64,000 nt of DNA from Capitella teleta. Lineage: Eukaryota > Annelida > Polychaeta > Capitellidae. A program made the position numbers and the translations under genes. The stretch spans positions 1,165,885 to 1,229,884 of the forward strand of contig KB291798.1 of the NCBI GenBank assembly GCA_000328365.1, given 5' to 3'. Below the pieces are notes generated by a model. It saw only the letters and a program-made list of their open reading frames with translations. It searched no databases and was not told the origin of the DNA. Positions 17,148-28,963 of this stretch are shown here, in pieces (position 1 is the stretch's first letter; each line of letters opens with the position of its first letter).

Positions 17148-20100
17148 TCATTTTGTACAAAAACATGTCCAGGAAAAATGAACGGATAAAGAAAAACAAA
17201 AACGATAAAGGTAAAGGTAATGGTAAATATAAGTGCATACAGTAATCCAAATGTGAAACTAGGCTGTGCTATACAATGAGTGAGAGAGAGAACCTGTGCT
17301 AAACTAGAAAAAAAAACTTAACAAAATACAGATTTGCATCAATTCAAGATACGGTAATAATTATACAATCAATTAATACATAGTGAATTAATTAAAAACA
17401 AAATATCAGTATTATCGAATTCGTTGGATATACTCAAAATATTATCTCTTATATTACATAATTCTTTGATACCCATTGCGGTTGCATTATTGTCTTTAGA
17501 TGTGGTGTTACTGTTACATAATATATTTGACTGACTCAGCATGATTCGCCTATTAATACCAACAGAGGATCGACTAAAGGGAAGAGAGTGAATGAATGAT
17601 CGAACAAGTCTATTATTGCTGAGAGAACAGCTGGAATGAAAAGTTTTAAACCGGTATAATAAATGAAGGGAAATTTCAGGAGAATTCATTAAATAAGGAA
17701 GCATGTTACAATGAGTACGTGGATGTACCCTCCAAATCCTGCAGACAATTTTCCGCCAGGCAACATAGAATTCATTAAGTGACGGTAAATTGAGACGCCA
17801 TAAAACGGCACCGTAAAAAGAATTAAATAACTGTGCAAGTACATTGAGTGGTTGAAGATTTTTCCTTGAACCCAAATTGAAGATCAGAAGTCACTAAATT
17901 CCCAGCATATTTCGTCATAATTATTTTGTCTAAAACTTTTGCAAAAACACTCCCAAGGGCAATCGCACAATAAGTCATCCATATAAACATTGAATGAATG
18001 AGGCGATAGAATCCCACCCTGTCGTACACCATTACTGATACTGAACGGTTCAGATATAGCATTGTCCCAGCGAACAAACACGCTCTGCCGGGAGTACCAA
18101 AAACATAGAATACGAACAAGGAAACCTGGTGCACCATGACGTAACATCTTTTTAAAAAGAGTAACATGATTGACACGGTCAAATGCCTTTGAGGCATCCA
18201 GAAAACAAAGGAATACTGATGAGTTCAGTTCATGATACTTATGAATAATTTCTTTCAGTACATAGATACACATGTCGGTCCCATGCTTCGGCTTGAAACC
18301 AATTGATTATCATGAGTTGCTATATAGCCTTGAATCTTGTTGAGTATCACAATTTCAAGAACCTTAGATAGAATACTAGATAAGGCAATTGGTCTGTAGT
18401 TTGAACTGGCATTGATTTTTCCTGTTTTATCCTTAATTATAGGAACAAGTATACTGGACATCATTGTGGCTGGAAACCATCCATGTACAAGGAAAATAGT
18501 GAAACATAATGATAGTAGTCATAGTACAGTCAAACCCCGTTAATCCGCCATCCTTTGTTCCCAAGAAAACTGACGGATTAACGAAAAGGGTGGATTACAT
18601 TTCAGACCACAAATTGATCAAAATTGTGTGTCATTTTAAAACCCCAAAAACCCATGTCACGCATTAACGTAGTAGCATATACCATTAGGAATGATGCAGG
18701 AGGTAAAACGGATCTCACAAAGAATCACATGAGGCCAATTAAAGATTTTTATTGTTTGAAAAAATCTGTGATGGTTGTCTGCTTAGCGCATTATTCATTC
18801 TGCTTGTGATAAGCTGTTTCATCAAGCCCAATCTGTGAAGTTCATCTCTATTTTCTTGCTTCGCTGCCTCTGGCTCCTCGAATCTCTCAAAATATATAGC
18901 ATTAATGCGAGCACGTGCTGCCTCGCTTCCCCGCCAAGACTTCCTTCGCGAGCTCGGATCTCGCTTCTCCACTTGATTGATCTCCACTCACAACTTCGTC
19001 ATATTGTTTGTTCCGCTCCTGAACATTGCTTAACCCAGCGACCAATTAAATTAAAGAATTTTCGCCTGCGATTTTAACGCTTAACAATTTAATTAAACAA
19101 CGCAAATCGCCGTTAAACAAACGGGGAGGCGCCAGTTGTTTTTAAACTGACCCGACTTCAAAGAAATCGCCGACAATTAGTGTGTCGTGGCTGATGTTTG
19201 TTTTCGACACGCTATTTGGGGGGCGGATTACATGTGTTACTTACAATGGTAAAGTGTAGATTCGTTCCCTAGAATCGTGGTCGGAGGCGGATTAACGAAA
19301 AGGGCGGATTACATGACACAATTAACATTACAAAAGATTCGTTTCTGAGATTTAAGGGCGGATTACGAAAAGGGCGGATTACACAACAGCGGATTAACGG
19401 GGTCTGACTGTAGAGGTAAGATGCGAGCACTAGCATACTTCAGATGCTCTGTAGAAATCTAGTAATCTCCAATTGCTTTTTCACAGACTAAATTACAGAG
19501 GGCATCTTTTATCTCTTCAGCAGATACAGACATTTCATCAGAGTAGACGAGATCATGAAATCCTATTTCATTGATATCACTAGGAACACAATTAAATGTG
19601 TCAAAGTACCTTTCCCTCCAAAGACCAGCAATTTCCTTTTCCCCAGTTACACCATCTATATTAGTTGGAAAGGGGGTCTTATGGTTATCAATTTGCTTAA
19701 TTTTTTTCCAGAAATCGACAACATTATTCTGCATTAGTTTGTTCGCTAGCGAATCATGTCGCATGGCATCCTCATTTCTCTTGAGTCTTGATGAACCGCA
19801 GGGCATACTTAAACTGGGCTGCGAGTCGTTTCTTCATTTCAAAGATTGGTCCTTGCCTAGGTTTACCATGACTACTCCAGAGGTGAAAAGCATCCCTCGC
19901 AGCATAGTGGGCCTCTGCTACATGTGCATTCCAACCAGGTTTGCTACCATTATGTTTATGCTTTTTATCCTCTAGAGGTTTACTTGCAACAGTTTAACAC
20001 TTGGTGATTGCATCATATAGTTCACCAATTGATTTAACATGATTTTCTTCTGTATAGTGTACATTAGTACAGGACAAGGCATCGTTAGGAATATCTGCTC

Positions 20101-20672
20101 AGCAAAGGATGACTGAGCATCTGACACATCAGCATTAAAATCATCTGTCAATAGTACACAAGTAATATCAAGTAATGCTTTTTTTGGTCATAGAGCTTGG
20201 CAGCATCTGTAAAAAAAACAGTCACAAAATAGTATTCCCATTCTTGTGATGAACAAATAGATGCACCCAAAATACATTTTACCTTGACTGCAGCACGAGG
20301 AAAGCCGTTGATCCGTCCAGGTAATGCCATGCCTTGCTCATCCGCAAGGTTTGTGATGAATGTAACCACATGACGAACATCTTCTAACTGCAAAGCATGC
20401 TAACGGCGACCAGCTGGAAAAAAGAAGGATGATAGTAATCTCCAGGGTTAGTATTAGTATTTCAAAGACACTTACACCACTTCATGGTTCGAGGAACAAC
20501 ACCATTCTCCACATAGTGAGCTTTCAGGGTGTTGAGGGTGGGCTTTGATAAGTCTGTTCTGTTCGGTCACAACACAACACAATGATCGAGTCACAACTGC
20601 CCCGAGAGATCAGCAGCAGCGTCTTTTATTGAGCTCATCACGATTAACTCATTTAGATCATGTAACATGTTT

Positions 20673-20708
<36 letters not shown>

Positions 20709-23700
20709 CAACAATACTAATTCTGAATTTGAAAAAAAAATTATACAACATATAACAAAATATGAAACACACACACACAAAAAAAAAAAGACAAAATACA
20801 CATTCAAAAATATTCAAGTCTCTGAGGTTCTCTTGTCACCCGGGTTGAGCGTCGTGGCGGCGGTGGCGGATCTACAGCTGTCGCTTGTGGCTGCAACGGC
20901 TGGTCGATGGCAGGCGGGTCGATTGCAGACTGAGCATCAGCTTCTGCCGGTGCATCGCACTCTGCACTGGCTTTAATGTGCAGCCGGTTTCGCCGCAGCA
21001 GAGAACCGTCGTCTGTCTTCAGTTGGTAGCTGCGGGGGCCCACATGATCAGTGACAACGGCCTTGGTGCCCCAGTCCTTATTGGCTTGGTCCTGGATTCT
21101 CACTGGCGTCCCTACCGGCAACTCTGTCAGCGGTCTACATTGTCGGTTGAAATTAGCTTCTTGGAGCTCTCGGCTTTTCAATTTGGCCTCGACGTCGACA
21201 TCAGCATCGCAATCGTCTTTGTTCAGGACAGATGGGTGGGCGAATAGAGGTTCATTGAGGTGACGCCCCATCAGAAGTTGCGCAGGAGATTTTGAAGATG
21301 CCGTAACGGGAGTGTTTCTATATGCCAATAGAGCCTGGTACACATCTTGATTGGCTTCTTTCGTCTTCTTCAGCAGTTGTTTAATAACTTTGACGGCTGC
21401 TTCTGCCATGCCATTGGATTTAGGGTGGTATGGGCTAGAGGTCACCCCCATTCTTGAGCAAAGTTCTGCATTTGTGCGTTCAGGAATTGTGGTCCATTGT
21501 CAGAGCATACAAAGGTGGGAATTCCGAACCGGGCGTATGTTTGCTTCATAATTTTTATCACAGCACTAGCGGTCGTTGTAGGCATGGCAAACACCTCTGG
21601 GTTGCACGAGTATTAGTCGACAATCACTAGGTAATTGTGGCCGTTCAAGGAGCACAGATCCATCCCAACCTTCTGGAACGGTCGGGTGGGCACTTGATGA
21701 GGCTGCAAAGGTTCTCTTTGCTGGGAGGCACTGTACTTAATACACTGATTGCAGCTTTTTACAATCTTCTCCACATCTTCGTTCAGCTTTGGCCAGTAAA
21801 CTGCTTGGCGAGCTCTTCGCCGGCACTTGTCGATACCCATATGACCCATATGGATATTCACCAAAAACTTGGGTTGTAGCTGCCTGGGAATGACCACTCG
21901 CGAGCCTCGGAACACCAATGCTCCAGCCACTGACAGCTCATGGCGGATGTTCCAAAATTGATGCACGCCTGGCTCGCATTGACTTCTTGCTTCAGGCCAT
22001 CCTTCAATGATGTACCTTATCAATTGTCTGATTTCGGAGTCTGTCTTGCATGCTTCTTGCAGTTCGTTCAGGCGATCCTCTGACAACGGTAGGCAATCCT
22101 GGATTAAAGCCACGTGAAGATTGACATCCTCTTCGACTGGTCTGCAAATACTATCACTGGTAGTGCATCGAGACAAGGTATCTGCAACATACATGAGCTT
22201 GCCTGGAGTGTAAGTCAAATCAAAGTCATACTTCTGAAGCTGAAGGCGTAGGCGTTGAATGCGGAGAGTGCAGTCACGGCTAAGAGCTCTTTCTCGATTT
22301 GAGCCCAATTCTTCTCGGCATCGGTCAATGAGCGCGATCCATAGGCAACAGGTCTGGAGCCCTGCAGCAGAACAAAACCCAGTCCAAAGCTGCTGGCATC
22401 CGATGAGACTCTTACTTGTCGATTAGAGTCGAAGTACTGAAGGACTGGTGCTGATGTCAAGTCTCTTTTCAGCGTGTCGAATGCTGTTTGCTGTTGATCC
22501 TCCCAAGACCACTCGTTCTTCTGAAGTAGTAGCTCTCGCAAAGGTGTTGTCTTCGACGCGCAATTCGGAATCCATTTCATTAAGTAGTTGGTCATCCCAA
22601 GAAACCTCTGGAGCTCTTTCTTGTTCTCTGGCTCCTTCATGTCTTGAATACTTTTAATTTTCTCAGGGTCCACCTTTACGCCATCGGCGCTTACGCGATC
22701 GCCGATGAAGGTAAGTTCTTTGCACAGCAACTCGCATTTATCTCTGTTGAGCCTCAAATTATTCGCTTTGATTTGGTCAAGTGCTGCTCTTAAATTTCGT
22801 TCATGTTGTTCCCGTGTTTTGCCCCACACAATAAGGTCGTCAGCAAATGTACTGACGCCATCAAGTCCTTGGAATATATGGTTTACAGTTTTGTGGTATA
22901 ACTCTGGTGCGGACGAAATTCCAAATGGTAATCGCTTATAACGATACCGGCCGAAGGGGGTGATAAATGTGCAGAGCTTGCTGCTTGGATCGTCAAGTTC
23001 GAGTTGCCAAAATCCCTGGGCGGCGTCTAACTTGGAGAAATATTTCGCTCCCGCGAGCTGGACGATCATCTCTTCTCTTGTTGGCATCTGGAAGTGCTGT
23101 CGTCGAATCGCCTTATTTAGTGGTCGAGGGTCAATGCATACTCTAAGCAATCATACTCAGCAGAAGGAGATCCTTCTCAGCTCTACTGAGTTCAGCCAAA
23201 TTTGCACTGGGAAAATGAAGAACTAAGGGTATTGATTCATATGAACATAGTACACTCACTGGACACGTGCAACATCTTCCTCAGCGATCTGCAGAAAATT
23301 TTGAAAATAAGGATGCAAAACTATGGAATCTGAGGCATGTGAGAATAAAAAACGTCATTAACTATATTATGAGCACATTTCTCAAGATATAATGATTGAA
23401 ATAGACAGTTGAAGGACTATAGAATTATTGTGTTATGCTTCAGTTGATTTGTTACCCAGGCAACAACAATCCTTGTAAAAAATTGGGGTACAATTGGTTG
23501 TTAAGAAATGTTTATTCTGAAGCAAAGTCAGAAGATGGATCAAGGTTTAAATATATAGGAAGATGCACTGAACACGGCAGACATAAGTTAACAGCTAAAA
23601 CAAATTCAAACAGAATCCAAACTAATTTTATGTGAATAAACGCCAGGAGGCCTACATTGCACCTTGAGGTACACAAATACTACACACTACTAAAACACAG

Positions 23701-26700
23701 CCTCAAGTAAGTTGCAAGGTAATCCTTGAAAATGATACACATGATAGGGGACTAGACTTGCCCCAAACATTTGCCTTGAAGACGGGTCCTTCAGTCAGCT
23801 GCTGCAGGTACTCCTTTGTAAGGAAAAAGGAGAATAAATTAGTTGAACTTGAAATAAAGCCCATGCTATCATAGGACCCACTTGTGGTTGCTGGACTGTC
23901 CACCAGGGCATTCAATTTTGAGTCAACCATGCTGAGCTGCTCGCCACTGTCAAGCGTTTCAGCCAGCTTGGCCGCCACGACATGGAAGGAAAAATCTTGT
24001 TCACGAAACATGACCCACAGTATTTTGGTTTTTTGCATGATGGCCTCATCTCGTTCTATTAGCTGAATTTTCCTGTGAAAAATCAAATTAGTAAAGGAAA
24101 AAAATACGTTTAATTCCAATTCAATTACTTCCCTATGGTCCTTCGCCCTAGCATGGCAAAGGTCAACGAGAAGGCCGGCTGGCTATCCCTGAACTGGAAG
24201 CTTGACGTCCATGCGAGGGTTGCTGCTTCTGCTGCTGTTTGGGCGGGGCAGGAGCGGGGGCTGCTCCTGAGGCATGGAGCAGCCTGCCTGGCACCCAGTA
24301 GTGTTGGCCGGCGATGACCGTGTAAGAGCCTATCAGGTGGCTCCACAGCCACGTTGGCGTCGATGGTAAAAATAATAACAGTGAGTCAGGATCAAGCTGC
24401 AGAGTGAGAAAAAGAAAAGAAGTACCGGTAAACAATTATTTACAATGCAATCAAAGACAAATTAATTCATATAATTATAATTATATCAAATTATACAATT
24501 AATTTCATACAATAATTTCAAAATGGCCATTGAATCATAGTAATAAAATTCGAGCAGCATGAACAACGTTCGCATATGGCACATTAAAATTTAATAAACT
24601 TAACACGGTCGGGCTCGCAAATTTATATAATGGTCTGCCCAGTAGTGTGCAAACAAACAGCGATCGGACACGCATTGGATTGTTCCATGGGATTTCATAC
24701 CCCTCAAAGAGAGAAAGCACCAAACATTGCATAAACTTTCACTGTTGACAGAGACAAGCTCAACAGAGTCCAGATGTTGGACCACTCATTGAACTCATTG
24801 TGTACATGTACAATGTATTTGTTATTCCTCCCCAGGTTCTCCTAAACACCACGGTTGGTGATATTGAAATTGAACTGTGGACGAAAGAAGCCCCAAAAGC
24901 ATGTCGGAACTTCATACAGCTGTGCATGGAGGGTTACTACGATGAAACCATCTTCCACCGACTTGTAAAAGAATTCATTGTACAGGGTGGAGACCCAACT
25001 GGCACAGGAGAAGGTGGAGAATCCATCTACGGCAAGCCCTTCAAGGTAAAATCAGCCTTTGTTCTTCCCCATCAATCATGAAGTTCTTCCTTTCCTAGGA
25101 TGAACTCCACTCTCGGCTGCGTTTTGTGCGCAGGGGACTCGTTGCCATGGCGAATTCCGGACCCAACGACAACGGCAGTCAGTTCTTCTTCACATTGGCC
25201 ACCACCCCTGAGCTCATGAATAAACACACAATCTTTGGAAAGGTAGGTGGTGCTATGATTGTTTATTGTTGATTCATTTTGGTTTGATTTTATATTCCAG
25301 GTTGTGGGAGACACACTGTACAACATGCTGAAGTTGTCAGAAGGTGAAGTTGATCGAGATGAGAAACCACTTTATCCTCATAAAATCAACTCAACCAAGG
25401 TGAATTTGAACAATTGTTGCTGAATCATTCCATTATTTAAAAAAAAAATTTTTTAACTGAATCGATGACCAAAATAACCGCAGAGGTGTGATATCCTCAG
25501 GTGCTGACTAATCCATATGATGACATCGTGCCACGTGTGATCAAAAAGAAAGAGAGGTCAAGCGAAGGCAGGAAACCCAAGAGCAAATCCAAAGCCACCA
25601 AGTCTGCACTCCCCACAACTCTCCTCTATGCAAATCTCACAAAATAATTGTTTTGCAGGAATTTCAAGTTATTGTCATTTGGAGAGGAGGCTGAAGAAGA
25701 GGAACAGGAAGCGATAGAAGCGGCCGAGGTGAGCGCTGTTTATAATTGTCTGGAGAATTGTGATTGATTGTTAACAGACTCTGAGGCACAAAGGAAAGAG
25801 TAGCCATGATCTGCTGAATGATGCCAAACTCAGCTCACTGCCAGCAGTGGAAGACGCCACTCCTCTCAGCGAGGATCTGTCCAGTGATAAACGCAAAGCT
25901 TCCGGTTCTGAGGATGAGGTTTGGAGGAGGAGTTTAGTCTGGGTTGACTTTATTTTAATTCCGTTTTTAGGATGAAGAGGATGACCAAGAAGCCATGAAG
26001 CTGAGGATAAAAAAGAAGTTCAAGGAAGGTGGTATGACTGGCCCTGTCAAAGTGAAGGACGATAGTTTGACGCTCAACATCAAAGGGAAGAAATCAATGT
26101 GAGCATTTCTATTCCAATCTGATCAGTTTTAAATCTCTTCTTTCCTTTCAAAATGCTAATTTCTTCTTTTCTATTTATGTTACAGAGATGACTTAAGAGA
26201 GGAAGTCCGTGCATTGAAGAAAGATTTAACAGAGGCAAAGAAAAGGAAAGAGAGGAGGGACGAAGAAGACAAAACACAGAAAGGTCAGTGCCCTTTTACC
26301 CTTGCTTTCTTAACATGTCTCTCCCTCAACAGAGCCCTCCCCTGCCCCCGAGGACATTGTCATCCCTGAGCATGACCCCATGGCCTCCTTCCACGCCCAG
26401 CAGCAGAAATATCGCAAACAGAAAGGCAAAAAGGCGAAAGGCAAAGGCAGCAAACGTGAAATTGACACGCTCGACATGCTGCAGAAGTTCAAGACAAGAC
26501 TTTCCGCGGCACAGCGCCTGTCCGCTTATGAAGATGACGCAGCAGATGCGGAGGAAGCAGGGGAGGTTGAGGAGGAGGATGATGTGAATGATATGTCATG
26601 GTAGGTACCACTCTCTTTCTCTGAGGCACCACTGCTCATTTCTGTGCTGTTCTAGGATGAGTCACAAATTGGAGTTTGAAGAGAAGAACCAGCGTGTGCT

Positions 26701-26821
26701 GGATGCTAACGTGGCTGACAACGAACGTTATGAGATTTTTGATCCTCGTAACCCTCTGAATGTGCGTAGGCGAGGAGGGGAGAAAGCTGACAGGCAGCGC
26801 AAAGGAGAAAAACGCCAGTGA
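14993..26821 (+). CDS. CWC27: CWC27, spliceosome-associated cyclophilin
   Basis: Component of the activated (B-act) spliceosome, nuclear. Exons: 14993-15034, 24836-25045, 25099-25242, 25301-25399, 25501-25601, 25659-25728, 25778-25918, 25971-26098, 26186-26283, 26333-26600, 26656-26821; all phases agree, 488 aa (human 472). Exon 1 encodes [14 protein letters not shown], which matches the family N-terminus. Exons 2-4 encode the cyclophilin fold ('[20 protein letters not shown]', '[10 protein letters not shown]'). In '[11 protein letters not shown]' a Glu sits where active cyclophilins have Trp, as in human CWC27, so isomerase activity is probably lost. The rest is a Lys/Glu-rich, likely disordered and coiled-coil tail ending with the conserved '[12 protein letters not shown]'. 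Intron 1 is 9801 bp against 45-100 bp for the others, and is packed with mobile elements and an antisense gene. Confidence 0.93.
15425..16775 (-). mobile_element. Ty3/gypsy fossil, integrase part plus 3' LTR
   Basis: Read on the minus strand: an integrase zinc-binding region ('[20 protein letters not shown]'), an integrase core and a C-terminal stretch, then a polypurine tract (15601-15613) directly followed by a 176-bp LTR (15425-15600) that starts TGTAGTGATC and ends GATTACTACA. Gag, protease and reverse transcriptase are absent, so the copy is 5'-truncated. It is broken, with roughly two or more breaks in the remaining frame. It lies in CWC27 intron 1. Confidence 0.8.
16813..17100 (-). mobile_element. 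LINE fragment, reverse transcriptase thumb region
   Basis: The minus-strand translation '[20 protein letters not shown]' followed by '[18 protein letters not shown]' is the thumb/post-palm region typical of CR1-like LINE reverse transcriptases. It differs from the LINE next door, so it is a separate insertion. Both ends are truncated. Confidence 0.65.
17105..17147. repeat. (AAT)n microsatellite, LINE 3' tail
   Basis: A pure run of about 14 AAT units marks the 3' end of the minus-strand LINE. Confidence 0.9.
18527..19410. mobile_element. pogo/Tigger-like MITE, copy 1
   Basis: Terminal inverted repeats CAGTCAAACCCCGTTAATCC / GGATTAACGGGGTCTGACTG, flanked by TA on both sides, the target of the Tc1-mariner/pogo group. 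884 bp, no transposase frame. Internal 'gcggattaac' motifs are repeated near both ends. It is inserted in the LINE, so it is younger than that copy. Confidence 0.85.
20165..20545 (-). pseudogene. Fragment of an invertebrate multicopy gene family, eroded
   Basis: Minus-strand exon-like pieces read '[20 protein letters not shown]' (about 20525-20480), then '[19 protein letters not shown]' with 'LPGRINGFP' (about 20390-20285), then '[10 protein letters not shown]' (about 20205-20175), with splice-like junctions between them. I recall this order (ENG-VPR, VV-FI-NYA, LPGR-PG, LLPSS-TK) from uncharacterised repeated proteins of corals and sponges that may be transposon-derived. A stop codon interrupts the second piece and the C-terminal part is missing. 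Function unknown. Confidence 0.4.
20560..23148 (-). mobile_element. Ty3/gypsy fossil, pol and probable 3' LTR
   Basis: The minus strand carries, in order, reverse transcriptase ('FADD' box), RNase H, integrase zinc-binding and core, and a proline-rich integrase tail. After a purine-rich run (plus-strand T tract at 20676-20708) there is a probable short 3' LTR at 20667-20560 that starts TGTTACATG, ends CCGAACA and includes an AATAAA box. The left part (gag, protease, start of RT) is missing. Pol is broken in about two or three places but otherwise well preserved, suggesting moderate age. Family: Ty3/gypsy by domain order. It lies in CWC27 intron 1. Confidence 0.85.
23146..24400 (-). CDS. Unassigned small gene nested antisense in CWC27 intron 1
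   Basis: Exon-like minus-strand pieces with consistent phase at the 3' end: an exon ending '[10 protein letters not shown]' (about 23797-23750), a 29-nt exon at 23288-23260 (IAEEDVARV) and a last exon at 23206-23146 ('[20 protein letters not shown]' then TAG). Upstream, an acceptor at about 24074 opens '[20 protein letters not shown]', continuing to 'DSPATT' at about 23884, and a donor after 'MLGRRTIGK' at about 24129 precedes it. The protein would be short, charged and partly coiled-coil. I do not recognise it. The junction between the 24.0-kb and 23.8-kb pieces is not phase-consistent as I place it, so the model is incomplete. The 5' end is uncertain; a GC-rich stretch at 24130-24380 may be UTR or coding. 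Confidence 0.4.
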
Positions 26822-26905
26822 TAGGGCAATGACTGAGTCTCCCGTGTTCATATTCACTTCAATTCAATCATGTGTCACTCTCATCCATGATATCAAATCA
26901 TGTCA

Positions 26906-26911
26906 ATTAAA
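26906..26911 (+). terminator. CWC27 variant poly(A) signal ATTAAA
   Basis: ATTAAA 85 bp after the CWC27 stop, the second most common poly(A) hexamer. It would give a very short 3' UTR that ends before the pogo MITE. Confidence 0.45.
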
Positions 26912-27028
26912 TTTTATGTCTGTTATGTGTAAAAAGTGTATTAAGTTTAGCTTTTTCATGTTTAGATGAAGAGATGTCACAATTGCTTTGATGTCTTGAG
27001 AGGCTGCATGTGCAGTATAATCTCAATA

Positions 27029-27606
27029 CAGTCAGACCCCGTTAATCCGCCCTCCTCCGTTCCCAAGGAAACTGACGGATTAACAAAAAGGGCGGATTAC
27101 ATTTCAGACCACAAATCAATGAAAATTGTGTGTCATTCTAAAATCTATGTAATGCATTAAAATATGATTTTCCACTTGATTGATCTCCATTCACAACTTT
27201 GTCACCTCGATCGTTCCGCTCCTGAACATCGCTTATCCCAGCTACCAATAAAATTGAAGCCTTAACAGAATTTTCGCCTGCGATTGATTCGCTTTGTTTA
27301 ATTAACTCATTTAAGTGTTAAATAAACGGGGAGGCATCATTTGTTGTTAAACTGACACGAAATCGCCGACAATTGATGTGTCTTGGCTGATGTTTGTTTT
27401 CGACATGCTATTTGGGGGGGCGGATTACACGTGTTATTTGCAATGTGAAGTGTAGATTCGTTCCCTAAAATCGCAGTCGGAGGCGGATTAACGAAAAGGG
27501 CAGATTACATGACACAATTAACATTACAAACGATTCGTCCCTGAGATTTTAGGGCGGATTACGAAAAGGGCGGATTACATGACGTCGGATTAACGGGGTC
27601 TGACTG
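27029..27606. mobile_element. pogo/Tigger-like MITE, copy 2
   Basis: Same termini as copy 1 (CAGTCAGACCCCGTTAATCC and its inverse), flanked by TA, 578 bp, same internal sequence blocks ('tttcagaccacaaat', 'ttgtgtgtcatt'). It is shorter than copy 1 through internal deletion. It lies between the 3' ends of CWC27 and SND1. Confidence 0.88.
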
Positions 27607-28484
27607 TATGTCGAATTTCAAGGGACCTTAGAAATCACTTTGAGTTATAGAACCTTCGAGATATAGAAACATGGATCAAGCATGGAAAAAAAAAAAAAGT
27701 TGAGTTGAGTTTTCTCTTCGTAGCCACGGCAACGAGTGCAGAGACGAAATGATGACCCAACACTGCCCCCCCACCTGCTCACTAATATACCAAGTATTCA
27801 TCCCACTTTGAAGTCTTGTGTGATATTTGCTCTGATATTGCCGATTTAAAAAGATTACAAACGCTTTGTAGATTTCTCTAATCGTTGCATGTCTTTTAAA
27901 CAATGCTGCAAAGAAAACGCATATTGAATGAAGCTGTGCATCTTTGTTTTGACACCTATTGTAAGCATGAATAGGATTCGGGAGTTACTCCGAGAATCTG
28001 TCAACTTCGAGATAGATGTGAATGATGCTGATTGGACGCTCAGAGTCAAGCAATTAGTTGAGACAGCTTTATCCAATCACAGGCAAAGTTTCTCTAGCAT
28101 CCAAGTATGCATGAAAATCTTGCATATTTGAGTTAACTTCGACATAAAGGTATCTAAGTTACCCACGGTGACAGAAAATGAGTTAGTTATAGAGCTTTTC
28201 CGAGTTATGGGATTTCGACATATTGTTACAAAATTCAATGTACGGGTATATGGAGGGGGGCGGGGATTCGAAATGGCTCAGACTTCGAGCAATTCGAGTT
28301 ATGGGAGTTTGACATATCGAGATTATACTGTATGTAACCACCCATTTCCAGAAAATGAAGTCATTCTTCAAGTTTTTTTAATTTCCGCACATGTGCATGA
28401 AGGAATTCAGTGACATCACACTTTTCCACCCTTTAGTATTGATACATTGAAGGAAAAAAAAAAGGTGAATTGCTTGCAATAAAT

Positions 28485-28490
28485 TTTATT
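28485..28490 (-). terminator. SND1 poly(A) signal AATAAA
   Basis: AATAAA on the minus strand about 475 bp beyond the SND1 stop codon. The intervening 3' UTR contains two A-rich runs on the plus strand (28762-28820), i.e. T-rich in the transcript. Confidence 0.5.
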
Positions 28491-28963
28491 GCCAAATACA
28501 TAAATTTATAGATTCAATCAAGATAAAGCACAGAATATCGAAAGTTTGATTTCCAGGGAAAGAGTAAGTACATGTACACTGAACACGGAGCGACTTTTAG
28601 GTTAAGGAATAAAGTGCATCCCAAGGGTTTACACTGATACCAAATATCAAAGGTAGCAAGCCTTTTTTAATAGCTGCCTCTGTTCAATTTCAAAAATATG
28701 TAAAATTCCACATCACAGATGTGTCAAACATGCATTCCTCTTACACATTGACTGGGTACGCCAAAAAAAAAAAAAAAAAAAAACGGGGGAAAGGAAGAGA
28801 GGAAAAAAAAAAAAAAAAAATAGAGACATAAAAATACTTCATGAACAAACTTCTTCAAATTCAAAATTTTAAATATTTCTCCTAGCTTCAACTTGTTTTT
28901 TCTTATGATTTGATTCAATTAGAAATTCTAGCTTCAACTTGTTTCAATGCAACAACAGGCCTC

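Larger units (their letters stand above)
17104..20130 (-). mobile_element. LINE (CR1/L2/Jockey-like), interrupted by a pogo MITE
   Basis: In minus-strand order: the endonuclease-RT linker (about 20000-19450), an interruption by the pogo MITE (19410-18527), RT fingers ('[16 protein letters not shown]', about 18400), palm start ('[13 protein letters not shown]', '[10 protein letters not shown]', about 18200-18010), then a jump to the C-terminal region (17875-17369). The stretch that should carry the YADD box is missing, so there is an internal deletion around 17.88 kb. The 3' end is an (ATT)n tail at 17147-17105. It lies in CWC27 intron 1. It cannot be active. Confidence 0.8.

Noticed and set aside
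17068-17250. Poly-Tyr frame on the minus strand
   Set aside because: It is translation of the (AAT)n microsatellite.
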